Source: Pigmentiphaga sp. H8
GTDB lineage: Bacteria > Pseudomonadota > Gammaproteobacteria > Burkholderiales > Burkholderiaceae_B
Length of the DNA stretch: 64,000 nucleotides
Direction: 5' to 3'
NCBI RefSeq assembly: GCF_003854895.1
Contig: NZ_CP033966.1
Location: 310,001-374,000, forward strand
Positions 7,172 through 15,404 of the stretch are shown here, piece by piece. Each line of letters starts with the position of its first letter. Positions within the stretch are counted from its first letter, which is position 1. The notes below the pieces were generated by a model. It searched no databases. It was not told where the DNA came from and saw only the letters and a program-made list of their open reading frames with translations. A program made the position numbers and the translations under genes.

Positions 7172-8626
7172 CTAGGCCAGCTTCTGCTTCAGCAGTTCGT
7201 TGACCTGCTGCGGATTGGCCTTGCCCTTGGCGGCCTTCATCACCTGGCCGACCAGCGAATTGAAGGCCTTTTCCTTGCCGGCGCGGTATTCGGCCACGAT
7301 GGCGGGATTGGCGGCCAGCACGTCGTCGATCATCTGGCCGATGGCGCCGGTATCGCTGATCTGCTTGAGGCCGCGCGCTTCGATGATGGCATCGGCGTCG
7401 CCGCCGTGCTCGCCCTGCCAGATGGCGGCGAACACGTCGCGGGCGATCTTGTTCGAGATCGTGCCGTCGGCGATGCGTGCCAGCAGCTTGCCCAGTTGCG
7501 CGCTGGAGACGGGGCTTTGGGCGATGTCCTGTTCCTCGCGGTTCAGCGCGGCGGCCAGTTCGCCCATGACCCAGTTGGCGGCCAGCTTGGCCTGGCCGGC
7601 GGGCAGGGCCTTGGCGGTGGCCTCGAAGAAGTCGGCCGTGTCGCGGCCGCCGGTCAGCTGGGCGGCGTCGTAGGCGGGCAGGCCGTAGTCGGCCTCGAAG
7701 CGGGCGCGCTTGGCGCCGGGCAGCTCGGGCATGTCGGCGCGCACGCGCTCGATCCATTCCGGCGCGATCACCAGCGGCGGCAGGTCGGGGTCGGGGAAGT
7801 AGCGGTAGTCGTGCGCGTCTTCCTTGGACCGCATGCTGCGGGTCTCGTCGCGGTCGGGGTCGTACAGGCGGGTTTCCTGCACCACCTTGCCGCCGTCCTC
7901 GATCAGCTCGATCTGGCGCCGGATTTCGTACTGGATGGCGCGTTCCAGGAAGCGGAACGAGTTGACGTTCTTGGTCTCGGTGCGGGTGCCGAATTCCTTC
8001 TGGCCCACCGGGCGCACGGACACGTTGGCGTCGATGCGGAACGAGCCTTCCTGCATGTTGCCGTCGCAGATGCCCAGCCAGACCACCAGCGCGTGCAGCG
8101 CCTTGGCGTAGGCCACGGCTTCCTCGGCCGAACGCATCTCGGGCTCGGACACGACTTCCAGCAGCGGGGTGCCGGCGCGGTTCAGGTCGATGCCGGTGGA
8201 CTTTTCGCCATGGGGACCGGCGAAGTCGTCGTGCAGCGACTTGCCCGCGTCCTCTTCCAGGTGGGCCCGGGTCAGGTTGATGGTCATTTCCCGCTCGCCC
8301 ACGAAGAAGGTGAGCGAGCCGCCCTGCACCACCGGGATCTCGTACTGGCTGATCTGGTAGTTCTTGGGCAGGTCGGGATAGAAGTAGTTCTTGCGGGCGA
8401 AGATGGAGCGCGGGGCGACGTGCGAGCCCAGCGCCAGGCCCAGCTTGATGGCGCGTTCGACCGCGCCCCGGTTCATGACCGGCAGCGTGCCCGGCAGCGC
8501 GAGGTCCACGGCGTTGGCCTGCATGTTGGCCGGGGCCCCGAAGCGGGTGCTGCTGCCCGAGAAGATCTTGGATGCCGTGGACAGTTGCACGTGCGTTTCC
8601 AGACCGATGACGACTTCCCAGTTCAT
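7172..8626 (-). CDS. gatB: Aspartyl/glutamyl-tRNA(Asn/Gln) amidotransferase subunit B
   Basis: A 484-residue GatB, of normal length. GatCAB converts Glu-tRNA(Gln) and/or Asp-tRNA(Asn) to the amidated forms. GatB phosphorylates the mischarged aminoacyl group and carries the tRNA-binding YqeY-like tail. The N-terminus MNWEVVIGLETHVQL is diagnostic, as is RAGTPLLEVVSEPEM in the cradle domain. The C-terminus has the helical GQVMKAAKGKANPQQVNELL segment. It follows gatA by 21 bases. A tRNA-Gln gene (29191) lies elsewhere in the window. Confidence 0.98.
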   Translation of the reverse strand: MNWEVVIGLETHVQLSTASKIFSGSSTRFGAPANMQANAVDLALPGTLPVMNRGAVERAIKLGLALGSHVAPRSIFARKNYFYPDLPKNYQISQYEIPVVQGGSLTFFVGEREMTINLTRAHLEEDAGKSLHDDFAGPHGEKSTGIDLNRAGTPLLEVVSEPEMRSAEEAVAYAKALHALVVWLGICDGNMQEGSFRIDANVSVRPVGQKEFGTRTETKNVNSFRFLERAIQYEIRRQIELIEDGGKVVQETRLYDPDRDETRSMRSKEDAHDYRYFPDPDLPPLVIAPEWIERVRADMPELPGAKRARFEADYGLPAYDAAQLTGGRDTADFFEATAKALPAGQAKLAANWVMGELAAALNREEQDIAQSPVSSAQLGKLLARIADGTISNKIARDVFAAIWQGEHGGDADAIIEARGLKQISDTGAIGQMIDDVLAANPAIVAEYRAGKEKAFNSLVGQVMKAAKGKANPQQVNELLKQKLA

Positions 8627-8647
8627 ACGTTCATTCCGCTGCGGAGG

Positions 8648-10177
8648 TCACAGGCTGCCGGGGCGGCGAGTGTGCCAATCCGTGGTTCGTTGGAAAACAT
8701 CGGCGACGGCCAGCAACCGGCCTTCGTCGAAATAATTGCCGATGATCTGCAGGCCGACGGGGCGCTGGCCGTGCACCGGGCCCAGGCCGAAGCCGCAGGG
8801 GATGGACACCCCGGGCAGGCCCGCCAGGTTCAGGCTGAGCGTGTAGATGTCGGCCAGGTACATGGCCACCGGATCGTCCGTCTTCTCGCCCAGGTTCCAG
8901 GCCACGGTGGGGGACACGGGGCCGACGATCACGTCGCACTGGTCCTGCAGCGCCTTCTGGAAATCGTCGGCCACCAGCCGGCGCACCTTCTGCGCCTGCA
9001 GGTAGTAGGCGTCGTAGTAGCCGTGCGACAGCACGTAGGCGCCGGTCAGGATGCGGCGCTGCACTTCCAGGCCGAAGCCCTCGGCGCGCGAGCGGCTGGT
9101 CATGTCGGCCAGGTCGCGGTATTCGGCCGCGCGGTGGCCGTAGCGCACGCCGTCGTAGCGCGAGAGGTTGCTCGAGGCCTCGGCCGGGGCGATGACGTAG
9201 TAGGCAGGGATGGACAGCTCCGTGCGCGGCAGGGAAATGTCCACCCGCTGGGCGCCCAGCGCCTCGAACTGCTGCAGCGCGGTCTCGATGGCCATGCGCA
9301 CGTCGTCGGCCAGGCCGGCGCCGAAGAATTCGCGCGGGATGCCGATGCGCAGGCCGGCCAGCGGCTTGTCGCCCTGGGCCCGCGCGGCGAATGCGTCGAA
9401 CGCCGCGCGCACGCGGCCGGGGGCGTTGGGTTCGGCGCCGCAGCGTTCCAGGCTGGTGGAGTCGCGCGGGTCGAAGCCGGTGATGGGATCCAGCAGTTCC
9501 AGCAGGTCGCGCGCGTGGCGGGCGATGGGGCCGCCCTGGTCCAGGCTGGAGCCGTAGGCGATCATGCCGTAGCGGGACACGGTGCCGTAGGTGGGCTTGA
9601 TGCCGCTGACGCCGCACAGCGAGGCCGGCTGCCGGATCGAGCCGCCGGTGTCGGTGGCGGTGGCGCCCACGGCCAGGCCCGCGGCGACCGCGGCGGCCGA
9701 GCCGCCGGACGAGCCGCCGGGCACGGCCGCGGTGTCCCAGGGGTTCAGGACCGGACCGTAGGCCGAGTTCTCGTTGGACGAGCCCATCGCGAACTCGTCG
9801 CAGTTGAGCTTGCCCAGGGTGACCGCACCCGCCGCGGCCAGCCGTTCGACCACGGTGGCGTCGAACGGGCTGACGTAGTCCTTCAGCATGGCGCTGGCCG
9901 CCGTGGTGCGCCAGCCGCGGGTGACGAAGACGTCCTTGTGGGCGATGGGGATGCCGGTCAGCTGGCCGGCCTGGCCGCCCGCCAGTGCGGCGTCGGCGGC
10001 GCGGGCCTGGGCCAGCGTCAGTTCGGGGTCCACGTGCAGGAAGGCGTTGAGTTCGTGGCGGGCGGCAATGGCCTCGAGCGCGCTCTGCGCCAGTTCGACG
10101 GCCGAGACCCGGCGCTCGTCCAGGGCCTTGCGCAGCTCGGCGATGCCGGCGAATTCGGTGTGCAGGGGTTGTGGCAT
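8648..10177 (-). CDS. gatA: Aspartyl/glutamyl-tRNA(Asn/Gln) amidotransferase subunit A
   Basis: A 509-residue GatA, the glutaminase subunit that releases ammonia for GatB. The amidase-signature catalytic triad is intact: K81 (AHKDVF), cis-Ser S156 (GGSSGGS) and nucleophile S180 (DTGGSIRQPA). It lies between gatC (4 bases upstream) and gatB. The order gatC-gatA-gatB is the common bacterial operon, and the tight spacing implies coupled translation. Confidence 0.98.
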   Translation of the reverse strand: MPQPLHTEFAGIAELRKALDERRVSAVELAQSALEAIAARHELNAFLHVDPELTLAQARAADAALAGGQAGQLTGIPIAHKDVFVTRGWRTTAASAMLKDYVSPFDATVVERLAAAGAVTLGKLNCDEFAMGSSNENSAYGPVLNPWDTAAVPGGSSGGSAAAVAAGLAVGATATDTGGSIRQPASLCGVSGIKPTYGTVSRYGMIAYGSSLDQGGPIARHARDLLELLDPITGFDPRDSTSLERCGAEPNAPGRVRAAFDAFAARAQGDKPLAGLRIGIPREFFGAGLADDVRMAIETALQQFEALGAQRVDISLPRTELSIPAYYVIAPAEASSNLSRYDGVRYGHRAAEYRDLADMTSRSRAEGFGLEVQRRILTGAYVLSHGYYDAYYLQAQKVRRLVADDFQKALQDQCDVIVGPVSPTVAWNLGEKTDDPVAMYLADIYTLSLNLAGLPGVSIPCGFGLGPVHGQRPVGLQIIGNYFDEGRLLAVADVFQRTTDWHTRRPGSL

Positions 10178-10181
10178 GGGC

Positions 10182-10490
10182 TTACTCGATGACCTTGGGC
10201 ACCAGGAACAGGCCGTCCTGGACGGCCGGGGCGTTGGCCAGCAGGGCGTCGCGCGATTCGGCGGTGGCCGGCTCGGTGGCGGCGTCCTCGCGCAGGCGCA
10301 GGACCACGTCCTCGATGGCCGAGATGGGATGGGTGAGCGGTTCCACGCCCTGGGTATCGACCGCCTGCAATTGCTCGATCAGGCCGAAGATGCCGTTCAG
10401 GTCCTTCAGGACGCGGGCCTGGGTGTCGCCCGCAAGTTCGAGACGGGCCAGCCGCGCGATGCGCGTGACGTCGGTTTCGGTAAGCGCCAT
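10182..10490 (-). CDS. gatC: Aspartyl/glutamyl-tRNA(Asn/Gln) amidotransferase subunit C
   Basis: A 102-residue GatC, the small subunit that wraps GatA and stabilises the complex. The N-terminal helix LTETDVTRIARLARLEL and the central PISAIEDVVLREDA-type segment match the family. It is the first gene of gatCAB and is divergent from mreB. The 213-base gap (10491-10703) must hold both promoters. The AT-rich part at about 10590-10650 is the likely place, but I see no clear consensus boxes. Confidence 0.97.
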   Translation of the reverse strand: MALTETDVTRIARLARLELAGDTQARVLKDLNGIFGLIEQLQAVDTQGVEPLTHPISAIEDVVLRLREDAATEPATAESRDALLANAPAVQDGLFLVPKVIE

Positions 10491-10703
10491 GGCAGTGTGA
10501 TGGAAAGGCGGCGAAACGGCGTCGGACGGGGCTCTGGCGCGCTTCGGGGCCGGGTGGGTCGTAGCACTGCTTCGAAGACCGCAGAATCGAGAATAATGCA
10601 GAACTTTGATGCAGTTTCAGGGTATTGAAGCAGGATTATAAGTTATCATTTCGCGTTTACCGGACCCGCCCACCCCGCATCCGTTCTTCATAAAAGATTC
10701 CCG

Positions 10704-11747
10704 ATGTTCAGTTTCCTGCGCAGTTATTTTTCCAATGATCTGGCGATCGACCTTGGCACCGCCAACACGCTGATCTACGTCCGCAGCAAGGGCATCGTGC
10801 TGAACGAACCCTCGGTGGTGGCCATCCGCCAGGAAGGCGGGCCCAGCGGCAAGAAAACGATCCAGGCGGTGGGCAAGGAAGCCAAGCAGATGCTGGGCCG
10901 CGTGCCCGGCAACATCGAAGCCATCCGTCCCATGAAGGACGGCGTGATCGCCGACTTCACCGTGACCGAGCAGATGCTCAAGCAGTTCATCCGCATGGTC
11001 CACCCCAAGGGCCTGTTCGCCCCCAGCCCCCGCATCATCATCTGCGTTCCCTGCGGCTCCACGCAGGTCGAGCGCCGGGCGATCCGGGAATCGGCCCTGG
11101 GCGCGGGCGCCAGCCAGGTCTTCCTGATCGAGGAACCCATGGCCGCGGCCATCGGCGCCGGCCTGTCGGTCTCCGACGCCAGCGGCTCGATGGTGGTGGA
11201 CATCGGCGGCGGCACCACCGAGGTCGCCGTGATCTCGCTGGGCGGCATGGTCTACAAGGGTTCGGTGCGCGTGGGCGGCGACAAGTTCGACGAGGCCATC
11301 GTCAACTACATCCGCCGCAACTACGGCATGCTGATCGGCGAACCCACGGCCGAACTCATCAAGAAGGCCATCGGATCGGCGTTCCCCGGGTCCGAGGTCA
11401 AGGAAATGGAAGTCAAGGGCCGCAACCTGTCCGAAGGCATCCCTCGCAGCTTCACCGTTTCCTCCAATGAAATCCTCGAGGCCCTGACCGATCCGCTGAA
11501 CCAGATCGTCTCGGCCGTGAAGATCGCGCTGGAGCAGACCCCGCCCGAACTGGGCGCCGACATCACCGAGAAGGGCATCATGCTGACCGGCGGCGGCGCG
11601 CTGCTGCGCGACCTGGACCGCCTGTTGCAGGAAGAAACCGGCCTGCCCGTCATCGTGGCCGAGGACCCGCTGACCTGCGTGGTGCGCGGCTGCGGCCAGG
11701 CGCTCGAGCGCATGGACAAACTGGGCGCCATCTTCACGAACGAGTAA
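10704..11747 (+). CDS. mreB: Rod-shape-determining actin-like protein MreB
   Basis: A 347-residue MreB, the bacterial actin that directs the lateral-wall synthesis machinery. The phosphate-1 motif DLGTANTLIY lies near the N-terminus, phosphate-2 VVDIGGGTTEVAVIS in the middle, and the adenosine motif IMLTGGGALLRDLD near the C-terminus. The N-terminal MFSFLRSYFSND is the amphipathic membrane anchor usual in proteobacteria. It is the first gene of mreB-mreC-mreD-mrdA-rodA and is followed by a hairpin with a U-tract before mreC. Confidence 0.98.
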   Translation: MFSFLRSYFSNDLAIDLGTANTLIYVRSKGIVLNEPSVVAIRQEGGPSGKKTIQAVGKEAKQMLGRVPGNIEAIRPMKDGVIADFTVTEQMLKQFIRMVHPKGLFAPSPRIIICVPCGSTQVERRAIRESALGAGASQVFLIEEPMAAAIGAGLSVSDASGSMVVDIGGGTTEVAVISLGGMVYKGSVRVGGDKFDEAIVNYIRRNYGMLIGEPTAELIKKAIGSAFPGSEVKEMEVKGRNLSEGIPRSFTVSSNEILEALTDPLNQIVSAVKIALEQTPPELGADITEKGIMLTGGGALLRDLDRLLQEETGLPVIVAEDPLTCVVRGCGQALERMDKLGAIFTNE

Positions 11748-11772
11748 TCTTTCCTCATGGTTGCCATCGCGA

Positions 11773-11814
11773 CGGGGCGAAGCGGCTGACAAGCGGTTCG
11801 CCCCGGTCTTTTTT
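11773..11814 (+). terminator. Intrinsic terminator or attenuator between mreB and mreC
   Basis: A nine-base-pair stem (CGGGGCGAA at 11773-11781 with TTCGCCCCG at 11797-11805) is followed by TCTTTTTT (11807-11814). It lies 26 bases after the mreB stop and 45 bases before mreC. It would let mreB be made in excess of mreC, mreD, mrdA and rodA if some transcripts read through. Confidence 0.75.
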
Positions 11815-11858
11815 CATCGGGACCTGTCCCGGCATCGCCGGACGCTGGACCAATCTCC

Positions 11859-12794
11859 ATGCAATACAGTCCACCGTCGTTTTTCAAGCAGGGGCCGCCG
11901 GCCTTGGTCCGGCTGGCGTTCTTCGTTTTCCTGTCCCTGGTCATGCTGGTGGTCGACACCCGCATGCGGGCGCTCGACGCCTTGCGCGAAGCGGTCAGCG
12001 TGGTGCTGTACCCGTTCCAGCGCGTCATGCTGCTGCCCCGGGACGGCGTGCGCTACGTGGCCGATTTCTTCGAGGTCAATAGCAGCGTACAGCAGGAAAT
12101 CGAGCTGATGCGCCGCCAGCGCATCGAGATGGCCCAGTCCACCGCCCAGGCCGCGCAACTGGCCTCCGAGAACGCCCAGTTGCGCCGGCTGCTGGGCGCC
12201 AGCGAACGCGTCCCGGCCCCCGCCGTCCTGGTACAGGTGCTGTACGAGTCGCGCGACGCGTTCTCGCGCCGGCTGATCATCGACAAGGGCAGCCACTACG
12301 GCATCATCGCCGGCATGCCGGTCATCGACGACGGCGGCGTGGTGGGGCAGGTGGTGCGCACCTCGCCCATGACCTCCGAGGTCGCGCTGCTGACCGACCG
12401 CGTGCAGTCCATTCCCATCCAGGTGCTGCGCAACGGCTTGCGCGGCATCACGTCCGGCGGCGAGATCCCGGGCCGGCTGGGCCTGCGGTTCATGGCGTCC
12501 GACGCCGACATCCAGGTGGGCGACACCCTGGTCACCAGCGGGCTGGACGGCATCTATCCCGAGGGCCTGCCCGTGGCCACGGTCGAATCGGTCGAGCGCG
12601 ACGCCAGTTCCGGCTTCGCCCGCATCCTGTGCAAGCCGGTGGCCGGCGTGGAGCGCTACCGGCATTTCCTGGTGCTGCAGACCATCAAGCCGCAGGAACT
12701 TAACAACGCGCCGGGGGACGAATCCTCCAAAAGTGAACAGTCGGACAAGTCGTCCCCATCATCCATGGCGCCCCGCGCTACCCCCAGCCGATGA
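11859..12794 (+). CDS. mreC: Rod-shape-determining protein MreC
   Basis: A 311-residue MreC, the bitopic periplasmic scaffold of the elongasome that activates PBP2-RodA. One membrane helix at about residues 15-37 (LVRLAFFVFLSLVMLVVD) is followed by a coiled coil (about 65-110) and the beta-rich domain with VIDDGGVVGQVV and DTLVTSGLDGIYPEGLPV. The C-terminal tail is Ser/Lys-rich and probably disordered. It follows mreB after an attenuator-like hairpin and is followed by repeat copy B. Confidence 0.97.
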   Translation: MQYSPPSFFKQGPPALVRLAFFVFLSLVMLVVDTRMRALDALREAVSVVLYPFQRVMLLPRDGVRYVADFFEVNSSVQQEIELMRRQRIEMAQSTAQAAQLASENAQLRRLLGASERVPAPAVLVQVLYESRDAFSRRLIIDKGSHYGIIAGMPVIDDGGVVGQVVRTSPMTSEVALLTDRVQSIPIQVLRNGLRGITSGGEIPGRLGLRFMASDADIQVGDTLVTSGLDGIYPEGLPVATVESVERDASSGFARILCKPVAGVERYRHFLVLQTIKPQELNNAPGDESSKSEQSDKSSPSSMAPRATPSR

Positions 12795-12820
12795 AAGCAC
12801 ACTTCCTCATCCAGGGCACA

Positions 12821-12888
12821 GCGGATCCGGCTCCGCCGGTCCGCCAGTGCCGCCCCCTGGGGGGCGCGCGTAAGCGCGTAGGGGGGGG
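12821..12888 (+). repeat. GC-rich interspersed repeat, copy B
   Basis: It has the same two ends as copy A: GCGGATCCGGCTCCGCCGGT at the left and GCGCG-TAAGCGCGTA followed by eight G at the right, with CGCCCCCTGGGGGG between. It fills most of the gap between mreC and mreD, starting 27 bases after the mreC stop. Its G-run ends 6 bases before the mreD start codon, where a ribosome-binding site would be. Confidence 0.85.
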
Positions 12889-12894
12889 CCTTCG

Positions 12895-13437
12895 TTGAAA
12901 GCTCCCTCGACACTGCCGCGTTCCCGGGTTCCGACTGAACACCTGCTCTTGCCGGTCGAGCCCCGCTTCATCTGGCTGACGCTGTTCCTGGCCTGGCTGC
13001 TCAACCTGCTGCCCTGGGGCCAGGTGGGCGGCATTCCCGACGCGCTGGCGATCTGCCTGGTATTCTGGAGCGTCCACGAGCCCCGGCGCGTGGGCATGCT
13101 GACCGCCTTCGTCTTCGGCATCCTGATGGACGTGCACGGGTCGGCCCGCCTGGGCGAGCATGCGCTGTCCTACACCCTGATGGTCTACCTGGCGCTGCTG
13201 ATGCACCGGCGGCTGTCGTGGTTCTCGCCCTGGCTGCAGGCCTTGCACGTGCTGCCGGTTTTTTTCGTCTCCGAACTCACGGTATTCTCTATCCGAGGCT
13301 GGCTCGACGGCACCTGGCCGGGCTGGTGGTGGGCGCTGAACAGCGTGATCTCGGCCCTGCTGTGGCCGCTGGCGGGCTGGATCCTGCAAGCCCCCCAGCG
13401 CAGGGCGGTGGACCCCGACGACACGCGTCCCATCTAG
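12895..13437 (+). CDS. mreD: Rod-shape-determining protein MreD
   Basis: A 180-residue integral membrane partner of MreC in the elongasome, with about five membrane segments (FIWLTLFLAWLLNLLPWG onward) and the conserved FGILMDVHGSARLGEHALSY region of the family. No ATG is available near the N-terminus. A TAA lies in frame at 12871, and the first usable start is a TTG at 12895. The only purine-rich sequence upstream is the AGGGGGGGG that ends repeat copy B, so the repeat appears to supply the ribosome site. Confidence 0.92.
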   Translation: MKAPSTLPRSRVPTEHLLLPVEPRFIWLTLFLAWLLNLLPWGQVGGIPDALAICLVFWSVHEPRRVGMLTAFVFGILMDVHGSARLGEHALSYTLMVYLALLMHRRLSWFSPWLQALHVLPVFFVSELTVFSIRGWLDGTWPGWWWALNSVISALLWPLAGWILQAPQRRAVDPDDTRPI

Positions 13438-13502
13438 CGCAGGCCCGCCACCGGCATCTCGTAACACCGTCCGGCCCCACTGGGGCCGGGTTTCCGTAGC
13501 AC

Positions 13503-15404
13503 ATGACCGAACTCAAGAATACCGAGCGCGAACTCCAGCATTTCCGCCTGCGCCTGCTGGTGGCGGTGGGGATCGTCCTCGTCTGCTTCGGGCTGCTCGG
13601 GTCCCGGTTCTGGTATCTGCAGGTCGCCAACCACGATGCCTATGCCGCGCGGGCCGAGCAGAACCGCATCTCGGTCGTACCCATCACGCCCCATCGGGGC
13701 ATCGTGGTGGACCGCAACGGCGCGCTGCTGGCCCGCAACTACTCGGCCTATACGCTGGAAATCACGCCGTCCAAGGCGGGCAAGCTGGACGAGACCATCG
13801 AGCAACTGGGCGAGGTGGTGAACATCGATGCCCGCGACCGCCGCCGTTTCCGCCAGTTGCTGGGCGAATCGCGGCGGTTCGAGAGCCTGCCCATCCGCAG
13901 CCGCCTGACCGACGAGGAGGTCGCCCGCTTCGCCGCGCAGGCCTATCGTTTTCCGGGTGTGGAGATCCGCGCGCGGCTGCTGCGCCACTACCCCCAGGGC
14001 GAGACAGCGGCGCACGTGGTCGGCTACATAGGGCGGATTTCGCAGCGGGATATCAATAGGTTGGAGGAAGATGGCACCATTTCCAACTATCGGGGCACCG
14101 ACTACATAGGCAAGGAAGGCCTGGAGAAGTCCTACGAAGGCGTCCTGCACGGCAAGACCGGGGTCGAAGAGGTCGAGGTGACCGCCTCGGGCCGCGCGGT
14201 GCGCACCCTGTCGCGCACGCCTCCGGTCTCGGGCAAGAACCTGATCCTGTCCATCGACGTCGAATTGCAGAAGATCGCCGAGGCGGCGTTCGGCAACCGG
14301 CGGGGCGCGCTGGTGGCGATCGAGCCCGCCTCGGGCGACATCCTGGCCTTCGTCTCGCGCCCGTCGTTCGATCCCAACCTGTTCGTCGACGGCATCGACG
14401 TGGACAATTGGAAGGCGCTGAACGAATCGCCCGATCGCCCGCTGATCAACCGGCCGCTGTACGGCACCTATCCCATCGGCTCCACCTACAAGCCCTTCAT
14501 GGCGTTGGCCGGACTGGAACTGGGCAAGCGGACCTTCACCGGCACCATGTACGACCCCGGCTATTTCGAGTTCGGCGACCGCCGCTACCGCAACTCCGGG
14601 GAGCGGGCCTACGGCACGATAGACATGCGCCGCGCGCTGGAAGTCTCGTCCGACACCTACTTCTATTCGCTGGCCGCCGACCTGGGCGTGGATGCCATCC
14701 ACGATTTCATGAAGCCCTTCGGCTTCGGCCAGATCACCGGCATCGACCTGGGTGGCGAAAAGACCGGCATCCTGCCGTCCACCGCCTGGAAGCGGCGGGC
14801 CTATTCCAAGCCCGAGCAGCAGCGCTGGTACGCGGGCGAGACCATTTCCATCGGCGTGGGCCAGGGCTACAACGCCTTCACGCTGCTGCAGCTGGCCCAG
14901 GCCACTTCGGTGCTGGCCAACGACGGCGTCTACATGAAGCCCCACCTGGTCAAGTCCTTGCAGGACAGCGCCACCGGCGAACAGACCCTGACCGTTCCGC
15001 ACGAAAGCTACCGCATTCCGCTCAAGCCCGAGAACATCAAGATGATCAAGCAGGCCATGGCCTCGGTCACGCGCAGCGGCACGGCGGCACGGGCCTTCGC
15101 CGGCGCGCCCTACGTCGCGGCGGGCAAGACCGGCACGGCGCAGGTCTACAGCCTGCGTTCGGGGGAACGCTACAACGCCAGCCGCATCGACGAGCGGCTG
15201 CGCGACCACGCCCTGTTCATGGCCTTCGCGCCGCTGGACCATCCGCGCATCGCGGTGGCCCTGATCGTCGAGAACGCCGGCTGGGGCGCCACCGTGGCCG
15301 CGCCCGTGGCGCGCCAGGTATTCGACTTTTGGCTGCTGGGCAAGCGCCCGGGCGGGCCCGTGCCCGACACGCCACCCCAACCTGCGGAGGCTGCCGGTGA
15401 TTGA
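13503..15404 (+). CDS. mrdA: Peptidoglycan D,D-transpeptidase MrdA (penicillin-binding protein 2)
   Basis: A 633-residue PBP2, the transpeptidase of cell elongation. A single N-terminal membrane helix (LLVAVGIVLVCFGLLGSRFWYL) precedes the pedestal and the C-terminal transpeptidase domain. The catalytic serine is S327 in GSTYKPFMALAG, the SxN-type motif is in EVSSDTYFYS, and the KTG motif is in AGKTGTAQVYS. It is in the usual order between mreD and rodA, and its 3' end overlaps the rodA start. Confidence 0.97.
   Translation: MTELKNTERELQHFRLRLLVAVGIVLVCFGLLGSRFWYLQVANHDAYAARAEQNRISVVPITPHRGIVVDRNGALLARNYSAYTLEITPSKAGKLDETIEQLGEVVNIDARDRRRFRQLLGESRRFESLPIRSRLTDEEVARFAAQAYRFPGVEIRARLLRHYPQGETAAHVVGYIGRISQRDINRLEEDGTISNYRGTDYIGKEGLEKSYEGVLHGKTGVEEVEVTASGRAVRTLSRTPPVSGKNLILSIDVELQKIAEAAFGNRRGALVAIEPASGDILAFVSRPSFDPNLFVDGIDVDNWKALNESPDRPLINRPLYGTYPIGSTYKPFMALAGLELGKRTFTGTMYDPGYFEFGDRRYRNSGERAYGTIDMRRALEVSSDTYFYSLAADLGVDAIHDFMKPFGFGQITGIDLGGEKTGILPSTAWKRRAYSKPEQQRWYAGETISIGVGQGYNAFTLLQLAQATSVLANDGVYMKPHLVKSLQDSATGEQTLTVPHESYRIPLKPENIKMIKQAMASVTRSGTAARAFAGAPYVAAGKTGTAQVYSLRSGERYNASRIDERLRDHALFMAFAPLDHPRIAVALIVENAGWGATVAAPVARQVFDFWLLGKRPGGPVPDTPPQPAEAAGD

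Noticed and set aside
6911..10192. A 1093-codon open frame on the plus strand opposite gatB, gatA and the phosphatase gene
   Set aside because: Its translation is low-complexity Gly/Ala/Val/His/Gln-rich, as expected for an antisense frame in GC-rich DNA, and three clear genes lie on the other strand.
15397..15404. The mrdA-rodA overlap as an error
   Set aside because: Short overlaps with GTG starts are common in this operon and both proteins are complete.
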